64,000 nucleotides of DNA, from assembly GCA_026874595.1 (NCBI GenBank), contig CM049309.1:8335076-8399075 (forward strand), in the 5' to 3' direction. Position 1 is the first letter of the stretch, and every line of letters starts with the position of its first letter. Origin of the DNA: Sipunculus nudus. Lineage: Eukaryota > Annelida > Sipuncula > Golfingiida > Sipunculidae. The translations under genes and the position numbers were made by a program. The notes under the pieces were generated by a model. The model made no database searches and had not been told where the DNA came from. It saw nothing but the letters and a program-made list of their open reading frames with translations. Below, in pieces: positions 49,326 to 62,471 of the stretch.

Positions 49326-50710
49326 CCTATATATATAATCATTCTGTCGTGTTTCTTCCTCCTCTCCTCCCGCCCCTCTCTTTACCTATATATTATAATC
49401 ATTCTGTCATGTTTTTTCCTCCTCTCCTCCCGCCCCTCTCTTTACCTATATATTATTATCATTCTGTCGTGTTTCTTCCTCCTCTCCTCCCGCCCCTCTC
49501 TTTACCTATATATTATAATCATTCTGTCGTGTTTCTTACTCCTCTCCTCTCGCCCTTCTCTTTACCTATATATTATAATCATTCTGTCGTGTTTCTTCCT
49601 ACTCTCCTCCCGCCCCTCTCTTTACCTATATATTATAATCATTCTGTCGTGTTTCTTACTCCTCTCCTCTCGCCCCTCTCTTTACCTATATATTATAATC
49701 ATTCTGTCGTGTTTCTTCCTACTCTCCTCCCGCCCCTCTCTTTACCTATATATTATAATCATTCTGTCGTGTTTCTTCCTCCTCTCCTCCCGCCCCTCTC
49801 TTTACCTATATATTATAATCATTCTGTCGTGTTTCTTCCTCCTCTCCTCCCGCCCCTCTCTTTACCTATATATTATAATCATTCTGTCGTGTTTCTTCCT
49901 CCTCTCCTCCCGCCCCTCTCTTTACCTATATATTATAATCATTCTGTCGTGTTTCTTCCTCCTCTCCTCCCGCCCCTATCTTTAGCTATATATTATAATC
50001 ATTCTGTCGTGTTTCTTCCTCCTCTCCTCCCGCCCCTCTCTTTAGCTATATATTATAATCATTCTGTCGTGTTTCTTCCTCCTCTCCCCCGCCCCTCTCT
50101 TTACCTATATATTATAATCATTCTGTCGTGTTTCTTCCTCCTCTCCTCCCGCCCCTCTCTTTACCTATATATTATAATCATTCTGTCGTGTTTCTTCCTC
50201 CTCTCCTCCCGCCCCTCTCTATTATAATCATTCTGTCGTGTTTCTTCCTACTCTCCTCCCGCCCCTCTCTATTATAATCATTCTTTCGTGTTTCTTCCTA
50301 CTCTCCTCCCGCCCCTCTCTTTACCTATATATTATAATCATTCTGTCGTGTTTCTTCCTCCTCTCCTCCCGCCCCTCTCTATTATAATCATTCTTTCGTG
50401 TTTCTTCCTACTCTCCTCCCGCCCCTCTCTTTACCTATATATTATAATCATTCTGTCGTGTTTCTTCCTCCTCTCCTCCCGCCCCTCTCTATTATAATCA
50501 TTCTGTCGTGTTTCTTCCTCCTCTCCTCTCGCCCCTCTCTTTACCTATATATTATAATCATTCTGTCGTGTTTCTTCCTCCTCTCCTCCCGCCCCTCTCT
50601 TTACCTATATATTATAATCATTCTGTCGTGTTTCTTCCTACTCTCCTCCCGCCCCTCTCTTTACCTATATATTATAATCATTCTGTCGTGTTTCTTCCTC
50701 CTCTCCTCCC
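49326..50710 (+). repeat. 1,568-bp-offset tandem duplication, copy 2
   Basis: It carries the same marked monomers as 47758-49142. Its end at about 50710 is abrupt. There the sequence returns to the cccctatctttagc monomer seen at 49972, which starts the 739-bp tandem duplication. Confidence 0.88.
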
Positions 50711-51449
50711 GCCCCTATCTTTAGCTATATATTATAATCATTCTGTCGTGTTTCTTCCTCCTCTCCTCCCGCCCCTCTCTTTAGCTATATATTATAATCA
50801 TTCTGTCGTGTTTCTTCCTCCTCTCCCCCGCCCCTCTCTTTACCTATATATTATAATCATTCTGTCGTGTTTCTTCCTCCTCTCCTCCCGCCCCTCTCTT
50901 TACCTATATATTATAATCATTCTGTCGTGTTTCTTCCTCCTCTCCTCCCGCCCCTCTCTATTATAATCATTCTGTCGTGTTTCTTCCTACTCTCCTCCCG
51001 CCCCTCTCTATTATAATCATTCTTTCGTGTTTCTTCCTACTCTCCTCCCGCCCCTCTCTTTACCTATATATTATAATCATTCTGTCGTGTTTCTTCCTCC
51101 TCTCCTCCCGCCCCTCTCTATTATAATCATTCTTTCGTGTTTCTTCCTACTCTCCTCCCGCCCCTCTCTTTACCTATATATTATAATCATTCTGTCGTGT
51201 TTCTTCCTCCTCTCCTCCCGCCCCTCTCTATTATAATCATTCTGTCGTGTTTCTTCCTCCTCTCCTCTCGCCCCTCTCTTTACCTATATATTATAATCAT
51301 TCTGTCGTGTTTCTTCCTCCTCTCCTCCCGCCCCTCTCTTTACCTATATATTATAATCATTCTGTCGTGTTTCTTCCTACTCTCCTCCCGCCCCTCTCTT
51401 TACCTATATATTATAATCATTCTGTCGTGTTTCTTCCTCCTCTCCTCCC
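49972..51449 (+). repeat. 739-bp tandem duplication (two units)
   Basis: 49972-50710 and 50711-51449 align at an offset of 739. Each contains cccctatcttt, the cccccgcccc 59-bp unit and a cluster of five 50-bp junctions (50220, 50270, 50380, 50490 and next-copy 50950, 51010, 51120, 51230). To the right, 51450 onward continues as the partner of 49143 (offset 2307). Confidence 0.88.
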
Positions 51450-53222
51450 GCCCCTCTCTATTATAATCATTCTGTCGTGTTTCTTACTCCTCTCCTCTCG
51501 CCCCTCTCTTTAGCTATATATTATAATCATTCTGTCGTGTTTCTTCCTACTCTCCTCCCGCCCCTCTCTTTACCTATATATTATAATCATTCTGTCGTGT
51601 TTCTTACTCCTCTCCTCTCGCCCCTCTCTTTACCTATATATTATAATCATTCTGTCGTGTTTCTTCCTACTCTCCTCCCGCCCCTCTCTTTACCTATATA
51701 TTATAATCATTCTGTCGTGTTTCTTCCTCCTCTCCTCCCGCTCCTCTCTTTACCTATATATTATAATCATTCTGTCGTGTTTCTTCCTACTCTCCTCCCG
51801 CCCCTCTCTTTACCTATATATTATAATCATTCTGTCGTGTTTCTTACTCCTCTCCTCTCGCCCCTCTCTTTACCTATATATTATAATCATTCTGTCGTGT
51901 TTCTTCCTACTCTCCTCCCGCCCCTCTCTATTATAATCATTCTGTCGTGTTTCTTACTCCTCTCCTCTCGCCCCTCTCTTTACCTATATATTATAATCAT
52001 TCTGTCGTGTTTCTTCCTCCTCTCCTCCCGCCCCTCTCTATTATAATCATTCTGTCGTGTTTGTTACTCCTCTCCTCCCGCCCCTCTCTTTAGGTATATA
52101 TTATAATCATTCTGTCGTGTTTCTTCCTCCTCTCCTCCCGCCACTCTCTTTAGCTATATATTATTATCATTCTGTCGTGTTTCTTCCTCCTCTCCTCCCG
52201 CCCCTCTCTTTACCTATATATTATAATCATTCTGTCGTGTTTCTTCCTCCTCTCCTCCCGCCCCTATCTTTACCTATATATTATAATCATTCTGTCGTGT
52301 TTCTTCCTCCTCTCCTCCCGCCCCTCTCTTTACCTATATATTATAATCATTCTGTCGTGTTTCTTCCTCCTCTCCTCCCGCCCCTGTCTTTACCTATATA
52401 TTATAATCATTCTGTCGTGTTTCTTCCTCCTCTCCTCCCGCCCCTCTCTTTACCTATATATTATAATCATTCTGTCGTGTTTCTTACTCCTCTCCTCCCT
52501 CCTCTCTCTTTACCTATATATTATAATCATTCTGTCGTGTTTCTTCCTACTCTCCTCCCGCCCCTCTCTTTACCTATATATTATAATCATTCTGTCGTGT
52601 TTCTTCCTACTCTCCTCCCGCCCCTCTCTTTACATATATATTATAATCATTCTGTCGTGTTTCTTCTTCCTCTCCTCCCGCCCCTCTCTTTACCTATATA
52701 TTATAATCATTCTGTCGTGTTTCTTCCACCTCTCCTCCCGCCCCTCTCTTTACCTATATATTATAATCATTCTGTCGTGTTTCTTCCTCCTCTCCTCCCG
52801 CCCCTCTCTTTACCTATATATTATAATCATTCTTTCGTGTTTCTTCCTACTCTCCTCCCGCCCCTCTCTTTACCTATATATTATAATCATTCTGTCGTGT
52901 TTCTTCCTACTCTCCTCCCGCCCCTCTCTTTACCTATATATTATAATCATTCTGTCGTGTTTCTTCCTCCTCTCCTCCCGCCCCTCTCTATTATAATCAT
53001 TCTGTCGTGTTTCTTACTCCTCTCCTCTCGCCCCTCTCTTTACCTATATATTATAATCATTCTGTCGTGTTTCTTCCTCCTCTCCTCCCGCCCCTCTCTT
53101 TACCTATATATTATAATCATTCTGTCATGTTTCTTCCTCCTCTCCTCCCGCCCCTCTCTTTACCTATATATTATTATCATTCTGTAATGTTTCTTCCTCC
53201 TCTCCTCCCGCCCCTCTCTTTA
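51450..53222 (+). repeat. Segment with 120-bp dimer and ttgttact block; partner of 61.2-64.0 kb
   Basis: The first part alternates cttactcctctcctctcg and cttcctactctcctcccg monomers in a 120-bp dimer. After a 50-bp unit near 52030 comes a ttgttact/taggtata monomer and a block with cccctgtc, ccctcctctc, cttcttcc, tttacata, ccacctc and attctttcg marks. 51960-53222 matches 61222-62484 (offset 9262), and 51620-53148 matches 62472-64000 (offset 10852). Confidence 0.87.
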
Positions 53223-55729
53223 GCTATATATTATAATCATTCTGTCGTGTTTCTTCCTCCTCTCCTCCCGCCCCTCTCTTTACCTATATATTATATAATC
53301 ATTCTGTCGTGATTCTTCCTCCTCTCCTCCCGCCCCTCTCTTTACCTTTATATTATAATCATTCTGTCGTGTTTCTTCCTCCTCTCCTCTCGCCCCTCTC
53401 TTTACCTATATATTATAATCATTCTGTCGTGTTTCTTCCTCCTCTCCTCCCGCCCTTCTCTTTACCTATATATTATAATCATTCTGTCGTGTTTCTTCCT
53501 CCTCTCCTCCCGCCCCTCTCTTTACCTATATATATAATCATTCTGTCGTGTTTCTTCCTCCTCTCCTCCCGCCCCTCTCTTTACCTATATATTATTATCA
53601 TTCTGTCATGTTTCTTCCTCCTCTCCTCCCGCCCCTCTCTTTAGCTATATATTATAATCATTCTGTCGTGTTTCTTCCTCCTCTCCTCCCGCCCCTCTCT
53701 TTAGCTATATATTATAATCATTCTGTCGTGTTTCTTCCTCCTCTCCTCCCGCCCCTCTCTTTACCTATATATTATATAATCATTCTGTCGTGATTCTTCC
53801 TCCTCTCCTCCCGCCCCTCTCTTTACCTTTATATTATAATCATTCTGTCGTGTTTCTTCCTCCTCTCCTCCCGCCCCTCTCTTTACCTGTATATTATAAT
53901 CATTCTGTCGGGTTTCTTCCTCCTCTCCTCCCGCCCTTCTCTTTACCTATATATTATAATCATTCTGTCGTGTTTCTTCCTCCTCTCCTCCCGCCCCTCT
54001 CTTTACCTATATATATAATCATTCTGTCGTGTTTCTTCCTCCTCTCCTCCCGCCCCTCTCTTTTCCTATATATTATAATCATTCTGTCGTGTTTCTTCCT
54101 CCTCTCCTCCCGCCCCTCTCTTTACCTATATATTATAATCATTCTGTCGTGTTTCTTCCTCCTCTCCTCCCGCCCCTCTCTTTACCTATATATTATAATC
54201 ATTCTGTCGTGTTTCTTCCTCCTCTCCTCCCGCCCCTCTCTTTACCTATATATTATAATCATTCTGTCGTGTTTCTTCCTCCTCTCCTCCCGCCCCTCTC
54301 TTTAGCTATATATTATAATCATTCTGTCGTGTTTCTTCCTCCTCTCCTCCCGCCCCTCTCTTTACCTATATATTATAATCATTCTGTCGTGTTTCTTCCT
54401 CCTCTCCTCCCGCCCCTCTCTTTACCTATATATTATTATCATTCTGTCGTGTTTCTTCCTCCTCTCCTCCCGCCCCTCTCTTTACCTATATATTATAATC
54501 ATTCTGTCGTGTTTCTTCCTCCTCTCCTCCCGCTCCTCTCTTTACCTATATATTATAATCATTCTGTCGTGTTTCTTCCTCCTCTCCTCCCGCCCCTCTC
54601 TTTAGCTATATATTATAATCATTCTGTCGTGTTTCTTCCTCCTCTCCTCCCGCCCCTCTCTTTACCTATATATTATAATCATTCTGTCGTGTTTCTTACT
54701 CCTCTCCTCCCGCCCCTCTCTTTAGCTATATATTATAATCATTCTGTCGTGTTTCTTCCTCCTCTCCTCCCGCCCCTCTCTTTAGCTATATATTATTATC
54801 ATTCTGTCGTGTTTCTTCCTCCTCTCCTCCCGCCCCTCTCTTTACCTATATATTATAATCATTCTGTCGTGTTTCTTCCTCCTCTCCTCCCGCCCCTATC
54901 TTTACCTATATATTATAATCATTCTGTCGTGTTTCTTCCTCCTCTCCTCCCGCCCCTCTCTTTAGCTATATATTATAATCATTCTGTCGTCTTTCTTCCT
55001 CCTCTCCTCCCGCCCCTCTCTTTACCTATATATTATAATCATTCTGTCGTGTTTCTTCCTCCTCTCCTCCCGCCCCTCTCTTTACCTATATATTATAATC
55101 ATTCTGTCGTGTTTCTTACTCCTCTCCTCCCTCCTCTCTCTTTACCTATATATTATAATCATTCTGTCGTGTTTCTTCCTACTCTCCTCCCGCCCCTCTC
55201 TTTACCTATATATTATAATCATTCTGTCGTGTTTCTTCCTACTCTCCTCCCGCCCCTCTCTTTACATATATATTATAATCATTCTGTCGTGTTTCTTCCT
55301 CCTCTCCTCCCGCCCCTCTCTTTACCTATATATTATAATCATTCTGTCGTGTTTCTTCCACCTCTCCTCCCGCCCCTCTCTTTACCTATATATTATAATC
55401 ATTCTGTCGTGTTTCTTCCTCCTCTCCTCCCGCCCCTCTCTTTACCTATATATTATAATCATTCTGTCGTGTTTCTTCCTCCTCTCCTCCCGCCCCTCTC
55501 TATTATAATCATTCTGTCGTGTTTCTTACTCCTCTCCTCTCGCCCCTCTCTTTACCTATATATTATAATCATTCTGTCGTGTTTCTTCCTACTCCCTTCC
55601 GCCCCTCTCTTTACCTATATATTATAATCATTCTGTCGTGTTTCTTCCTACTCTCCTCCCGCCCCTCTCTTTACCTATATATTATAATCATTCTGTCGTG
55701 TTTCTTCCTCCTCTCCTCCCGCCCCTCTC
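53223..55729 (+). repeat. Mosaic segment between the two large duplications
   Basis: It holds 62-bp-marked blocks at 53309 and 53790 that resemble 37858 and 38279. A long run of 60-bp monomers (54.0-55.5 kb) follows, whose right part repeats the ccctcctctc, cttcctac, tttacata and ccacctc order of 52.4-52.8 kb. Private variants include gtcgggtttc near 53910, gtcgtcttt near 54989 and a 59-bp ctactcccttccgcc unit near 55590. Confidence 0.8.
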
Positions 55730-58700
55730 TTTACCTATATATTATAATCATTCTGTCGTGTTTCTTCCTCCTCTCCTCCCGCCCCTCTCTTTACCTATAT
55801 ATTATAATCATTCTTTCGTGTTTCTTCCTACTCTCCTCCCGCCCCTCTCTTTACCTATATATTATAATCATTCTGTCGTGTTTCTTCCTACTCTCCTCCC
55901 GCCCCTCTCTTTACCTATATATTATAATCATTCTGTCGTGTTTCTTCCTCCTCTCCTCCCGCCCCTTTCTATTATAATCATTCTGTCGTGTTTCTTACTC
56001 CTCTCCTCTCGCCCCTCTCTTTACCTATATATTATAATCATTCTGTCGTGTTTCTTCCTCCTCTGCTCCCGCCCCTCTCTTTACCTATATATTATAATCA
56101 TTCTGTCGTGTTTCTTACTCCTCTCCTCCCGCCCCTCTCTTTAGCTATATATTATAATCATTCTGTCGTGTTTCTTCCTCCTCTCCTCCCGCCCCTCTCT
56201 TTAGCTATATATATAATCATTCTGTCGTGTTTCTTCCTCCTCTCCTCCCGCCCCTCTCTTTACCTATATATTATAATCATTCTGTCATGTTTCTTCCTCC
56301 TCTCCTCCCGCCCCTCTCTTTACCTATATATTATTATCATTCTGTCATGTTTCTTCCTCCTCTCCTCCCGCCCCTCTCTTTAGCTATATATTATAATCAT
56401 TCTGTCGTGTTTCTTCCTCCTCTCCTCCCGCCCCTCTCTTTACCTATATATTATATAATCATTCTGTCGTGATTCTTCCTCCTCTCCTCCCGCCCCTCTC
56501 TTAACCTTTATATTATAATCATTCTGTCGTGTTTCTTCCTCCTCTCCTCCCGCCCCTCTCTTTACCTATATATTATAATCATTCTGTCGTGTTTCTTCCT
56601 CCTCTCCTCCCGCCCTTCTCTTTACCTATATATTATAATCATTCTGTCGTGTTTCTTCCTCCTCTCCTCCCGCCCCTCTCTTTACCTATATATATAATCA
56701 TTCTGTCGTGTTTCTTCCTCCTCTCCTCCCGCCCCTCTCTTTACCTATATATTATTATCATTCTGTCATGTTTCTTCCTCCTCTCCTCCCGCCCCTCTCT
56801 TTAGCTATATATTATAATCATTCTGTCGTGTTTCTTCCTCCTCTCCTCCCGCCCCTCTCTTTACCTATATATTATATAATCATTCTGTCGTGATTCTTCC
56901 TCCTCTCCTCCCGCCCCTCTCTTTACCTTTATATTATAATCATTCTGTCGTGTTTCTTCCTCCTCTCCTCCCGCCCCTCTCTTTACCTATATATTATAAT
57001 CATTCTGTCGTGTTTCTTCCTCCTCTCCTCCCGCCCTTCTCTTTACCTATATATTATAATCATTCTGTCGTGTTTCTTCCTCCTCTCCTCCCGCCCCTCT
57101 CTTTAGCTATATATTATAATCATTCTGTCGTGTTTCTTCCTCCTGTCCTCCCGCCCCTCTCTTTACCTATATATTATAATCATTCTGTCGTGTTTCTTCC
57201 TCCTCTCCTCCCGCCCCTCTCTATTATAATCATTCTGCCGTGTTTCTTCCTCCTCTCCTCCCGCACCCCTCTTTAGCTATATATTATAATCATTCTGTCG
57301 TGTTTCTTCCTCCTCTCCTCCCGCCCCTCTCTTTAGCTATATATTATAATCATTCTGTCGTGTTTCTTACTCCTCTCCTCCCGCCCCTCTCTTTACCTAT
57401 ATATTAAAATCATTCTGTCGTGTTTCTTCCTCCTCTCCTCCCGCCCCTCTCTTTACCTATATATTATAATCATTCTGTCATGTTTCTTCCTCCTCTCCTC
57501 CCGCCCCTCTCTTTAGCTATATATTATTATCATTCTGTCGTGTTTCTTCCTCCTCTCCTCCCGCCCCTCTCTTTACCTATATATTATAATCATTCTGTCG
57601 TGTTTCTTCCTCCTCTCCTCCCGCTCCTCTCTTTACCTATATATTATAATCATTCTGTCGTGTTTCTTCCTCCTCTCCTCCCGCCCCTCTCTTTACCTAT
57701 ATATTATAATCATTCTGTCGTGTTTCTTCCTCCTCTCCTCCCGCCCCTCTCTTTATCTATATATTATAATCATTCTGTCGTGTTTCTTACTCCTCTCCTC
57801 CCGCCCCTCTCTTTAGCTATATATTATAATCATTCTGTCGTGTTTCTTCCTCCTCTCCTCCCGCCCCTCTCTTTAGCTATATATATAATCATTCTGTCGT
57901 GTTTCTTCCTCCTCTCCTCCCGCCCCTCTCTTTACCTATATATTATAATCATTCTGTCATGTTTCTTCCTCCTCTCCTCCCGCCCCTCTCTTTACCTATA
58001 TATTATTATCATTCTGTCATGTTTCTTCCTCCTCTCCTCCCGCCCCTCTCTTTAGCTATATATTATAATCATTCTGTCGTGTTTCTTCCTCCTCTCCTCC
58101 CGCCCCTCTCTTTACCTATATATTATATAATCATTCTGTCGTGATTCTTCCTCCTCTCCTCCCGCCCCTCTCTTTACCTTTATATTATAATCATTCTGTC
58201 GTGTTTCTTCCTCCTCTCCTCCCGCCCCTCTCTTTACCTATATATTATAATCATTCTGTCGTGTTTCTTCCTCCTCTCCTCCCGCCCTTCTCTTTACCTA
58301 TATATTATAATCATTCTGTCGTGTTTCTTCCTCCTATCCTCCCGCCCCTCTCTTTACCTATATATATAATCATTCTGTGGTGTTTCTTCCTCCTCTCCTC
58401 CCGCCCCTCTCTTTACCTATATATTATTATCATTCTGTCATGTTTCTTCCTCCTCTCCTCCCGCCCCTCTCTTTAGCTATATATTATAATCATTCTATCG
58501 TGTTTCTTCCTCCTCTCCTCCCGCCCCTCTCTTTACCTATATATTATATAATCATTCTGTCGTGATTCTTCCTCCTCTCCTCCCGCCCCTCTCTTTACCT
58601 TTATATTATAATCATTCTGTCGTGTTTCTTCCTCCTCTCCTCCCGCCCCTCTCTTTACCTATATATTATAATCATTCTGTCGTGTTTCTTCCTCCTCTCC

Positions 58701-60700
58701 TCCCGCCCTTCTCTTTACCTATATATTATAATCATTCTGTCGTGTTTCTTCCTCCTCTCCTCCCGCCCCTCTCTTTACCTATATATATAATCATTCTGTC
58801 GTGTTTCTTCCTCCTCTCCTCCCGCCCCTCTCTTTTCCTATATATTATAATCATTCTGTCGTGTTTCTTCCTCCTCTCCTCCCGCCCCTCTCTTTACCTA
58901 TATATTATAATCATTCTGTCGTGTTTCTTCCTCCTCTCCTCCCGCCCCTCTCTTTACCTATATATTATAATCATTCTGTCGTGTTTCTTCCTCCTCTCCT
59001 CCCGCCCCTCTCTTTACCTATATATTATAATCATTCTGTCGTGTTTCTTCCTCCTCTCCTCCCGCCCCTCTCTTTACCTATATATTATAATCATTCTGTC
59101 GTGTTTCTTCCTCCTCTCCTCCCGCCCCTCTCTTTACCTATATATTATAATCATTCTGTCGTGTTTCTTCCTCCTCTCCTCCCGCCCCTCTCTTTACCTA
59201 TATATTATAATCATTCTGTCGTGTTTCTTCCTCCTCTCCTCCCGCTCCTCTCTTTACCTATATATTATAATCATTCTGTCGTGTTTCTTCCTCCTCTCCT
59301 CCCGCCCCTCTCTTTACCTATATATTATAATCATTCTGTCGTGTTTCTTCCTCCTCTCCTCTCGCCCCTCTCTTTACCTATATATTATAATCATTCTGTC
59401 GTGTTTCTTACTCCTCTCCTCCCGCCCCTCTCTTTAGCTATATATTATAATCATTCTGTCGTGTTTCTTCCTCCTCTCCTCCCACCCCTCTCTTTAGCTA
59501 TATATATAATCATTCTGTCGTGTTTCTTCCTCCTCTCCTCCCGCCCCTCTCTTTACCTATATATTATAATCATTCTGTCATGTTTCTTCCTCCTCTCCTC
59601 CCGCCCCTCTCTTTACCTATATATTATTATCATTCTGTCGTGTTTCTTCCTCCTCTCCTCCCGCCCCTCTCTTTACCTATATATTATAATCATTCTGTCG
59701 TGTTTCTTACTCCTCTCCTCTCGCCCCTCTCTTTACCTATATATTATAATCATTCTGTCGTGTTTCTTCCTACTCTCCTCCCGCCCCTCTCTTTACCTAT
59801 ATATTATAATCATTCTGTCGTGTTTCTTACTCCTCTCCTCTCGCCCCTCTCTTTACCTATATATTATAATCATTCTGTCGTGTTTCTTCCTACTCTCCTC
59901 CCGCCCCTCTCTTTACCTATATATTATAATCATTCTGTCGTGTTTCTTCCTCCTCTCCTCCCGCCCCTCTCTTTACCTATATATTATAATCATTCTGTCG
60001 TGTTTCTTCCTCCTCTCCTCCCGCCCCTCTCTTTACCTATATATTATAATCATTCTGTCGTGTTTCTTCCTCCTCTCCTCCCGCCCCTCTCTTTACCTAT
60101 ATATTATAATCATACTGTCGTGTTTCTTCCTCCTCTCCTCCCGCCCCTATCTTTACCTATATATTATAATCATTCTGTCGTGTTTCTTCCTCCTCTCCTC
60201 CCGCCCCTCTCTTTAGCTATATATTATAATCATTCTGTCGTGTTTCTTCCTCCTCTCCCCCGCCCCTCTCTTCACCTATATATTATAATCATTCTGTCGT
60301 GTTTCTTCCTCCTCTCCTCCCGCCCCTCTCTTTACCTATATATTATAATCATTCTGTCGTGTTTCTTCCTCCTCTCCTCCCGCCCCTCTCTATTATAATC
60401 ATTCTGTCGTGTTTCTTCCTACTCTCCTCCCGCCCCTCTCTATTATAATCATTCTTTCGTGTTTCTTCCTACTCTCCTCCCGCCCCTCTCTTTACCTATA
60501 TATTATAATCATTCTGTCGTGTTTCTTCCTCCTCTCCTCCCGCCCCTCTCTATTATAATCATTCTTTCGTGTTTCTTCCTACTCTCCTCCCGCCCCTCTC
60601 TTTACCTATATATTATAATCATTCTGTCGTGTTTCTTCCTCCTCTCCTCCCGCCCCTCTCTATTATAATCATTCTGTCGTGTTTCTTCCTCCTCTCCTCC
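55730..60700 (+). repeat. 4.97-kb duplicated segment, copy 2 (partner 43990-48960)
   Basis: It carries the same ordered set of 50-, 59- and 62-bp landmarks as 43990-48960 at an offset of 11738-11739. Identity starts near 55740, just left of the attctttcg monomer. It ends near 60700, where this copy has two consecutive 50-bp junctions (60661 and 60711) and the partner has a ctctcgcccc 60-bp unit. Confidence 0.9.
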
Positions 60701-62471
60701 CGCCCCTCTCTATTATAATCATTCTGTCGTGTTTCTTCCTCCTCTCCTCTCGCCCCTCTCTTTACCTATATATTATAATCATTCTGTCGTGTTTCTTCCT
60801 ACTCTCCTCCCGCCCCTCTCTTTACCTATATATTATAATCATTCTGTCGTGTTTCTTACTCCTCTCCTCTCGCCCCTCTCTTTACCTATATATTATAATC
60901 ATTCTGTCGTGTTTCTTCCTACTCTCCTCCCGCCCCTCTCTTTACCTATATATTATAATCATTCTGTCGTGTTTCTTCCTCCTCTCCTCCCGCTCCTCTC
61001 TTTACCTATATATTATAATCATTCTGTCGTGTTTCTTCCTACTCTCCTCCCGCCCCTCTCTTTACCTATATATTATAATCATTCTGTCGTGTTTCTTACT
61101 CCTCTCCTCTCGCCCCTCTCTTTACCTATATATTATAATCATTCTGTCGTGTTTCTTCCTACTCTCCTCCCGCCCCTCTCTTTACATATATATTATAATC
61201 ATTCTGTCGTGTTTCTTCTTCCTCTCCTCCCGCCCCTCTCTTTACCTATATATTATAATCATTCTGTCGTGTTTCTTCCTCCTCTCCTCCCGCCCCTCTC
61301 TATTATAATCATTCTGTCGTGTTTGTTACTCCTCTCCTCCCGCCCCTCTCTTTAGGTATATATTATAATCATTCTGTCGTGTTTCTTCCTCCTCTCCTCC
61401 CGCCCCTCTCTTTAGCTATATATTATTATCATTCTGTCGTGTTTCTTCCTCCTCTCCTCCCGCCCCTCTCTTTACCTATATATTATAATCATTCTGTCGT
61501 GTTTCTTCCTCCTCTCCTCCCGCCCCTATCTTTACCTATATATTATAATCATTCTGTCGTGTTTCTTCCTCCTCTCCTCCCGCCCCTCTCTTTACCTATA
61601 TATTATAATCATTCTGTCGTGTTTCTTCCTCCTCTCCTCCCGCCCCTGTCTTTACCTATATATTATAATCATTCTGTCGTGTTTCTTCCTCCTCTCCTCC
61701 CGCCCCTCTCTTTACCTATATATTATAATCATTCTGTCGTGTTTCTTACTCCTCTCCTCCCTCCTCTCTCTTTACCTATATATTATAATCATTCTGTCGT
61801 GTTTCTTCCTACTCTCCTCCCGCCCCTCTCTTTACCTATATATTATAATCATTCTGTCGTGTTTCTTCCTACTCTCCTCCCGCCCCTCTCTTTACATATA
61901 TATTATAATCATTCTGTCGTGTTTCTTCTTCCTCTCCTCCCGCCCCTCTCTTTACCTATATATTATAATCATTCTGTCGTGTTTCTTCCACCTCTCCTCC
62001 CGCCCCTCTCTTTACCTATATATTATAATCATTCTGTCGTGTTTCTTCCTCCTCTCCTCCCGCCCCTCTCTTTACCTATATATTATAATCATTCTTTCGT
62101 GTTTCTTCCTACTCTCCTCCCGCCCCTCTCTTTACCTATATATTATAATCATTCTGTCGTGTTTCTTCCTACTCTCCTCCCGCCCCTCTCTTTACCTATA
62201 TATTATAATCATTCTGTCGTGTTTCTTCCTCCTCTCCTCCCGCCCCTCTCTATTATAATCATTCTGTCGTGTTTCTTACTCCTCTCCTCTCGCCCCTCTC
62301 TTTACCTATATATTATAATCATTCTGTCGTGTTTCTTCCTCCTCTCCTCCCGCCCCTCTCTTTACCTATATATTATAATCATTCTGTCATGTTTCTTCCT
62401 CCTCTCCTCCCGCCCCTCTCTTTACCTATATATTATTATCATTCTGTAATGTTTCTTCCTCCTCTCCTCCC
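60701..62471 (+). repeat. Dimer run plus copy of 51.96-53.22 kb
   Basis: 60.72-61.19 kb repeats the 120-bp alternation of 51.5-51.95 kb. It then joins directly to the tttacata/cttcttcc monomer pair known from 52.62 kb. After the 50-bp unit at 61301, a ttgttact block matches 51960-53222 at an offset of 9262, including the gtaatg variant (53186 and 62448). Confidence 0.86.

Larger units (their letters stand above)
516..58620 (+). repeat. 62-bp landmark monomers (class, 32 copies)
   Basis: A TA is added in the linker (tatattatataatc) and is always linked to gtgattc in the next bases. It is usually followed by cctttatatt in the next monomer. The gtgattc begins at 516, 2539, 5177, 6497, 6619, 6741, 8723, 10404, 12438, 13519, 13581, 13763, 14843, 17419, 18378, 21056, 23972, 24752, 27430, 37858, 38279, 39530, 44731, 45151, 46402, 46823, 53309, 53790, 56469, 56890, 58141 and 58562. 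An isolated gtgattc without the TA is at 15321. Gaps without the class are 27.4-37.9, 46.8-53.3 and 58.6-64.0 kb. Confidence 0.92.
250..59510 (+). repeat. 59-bp monomers with a one-base shorter AT linker (class, about 65 copies)
   Basis: The linker reads tatatatataatc instead of tatatattataatc. Examples are near 251, 2280, 3421, 4860, 5940, 8403, 10085, 11103, 12180, 13441, 15003, 16803, 18121, 19200, 21280, 22298, 24193, 26053, 27652, 29323, 37598, 38081, 39270, 44473, 46623, 47763, 49333, 53531, 54011, 56210, 57893, 58783 and 59503. I find none in 29.4-37.5, 39.3-44.4, 49.4-53.5 or 59.6-64.0 kb, where 50-bp units are dense. The single-copy 59-bp units near 12101, 17021, 23815, 44815, 48515, 50085, 50825, 55590 and 60254 arise instead in the C-rich part. 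Confidence 0.85.
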
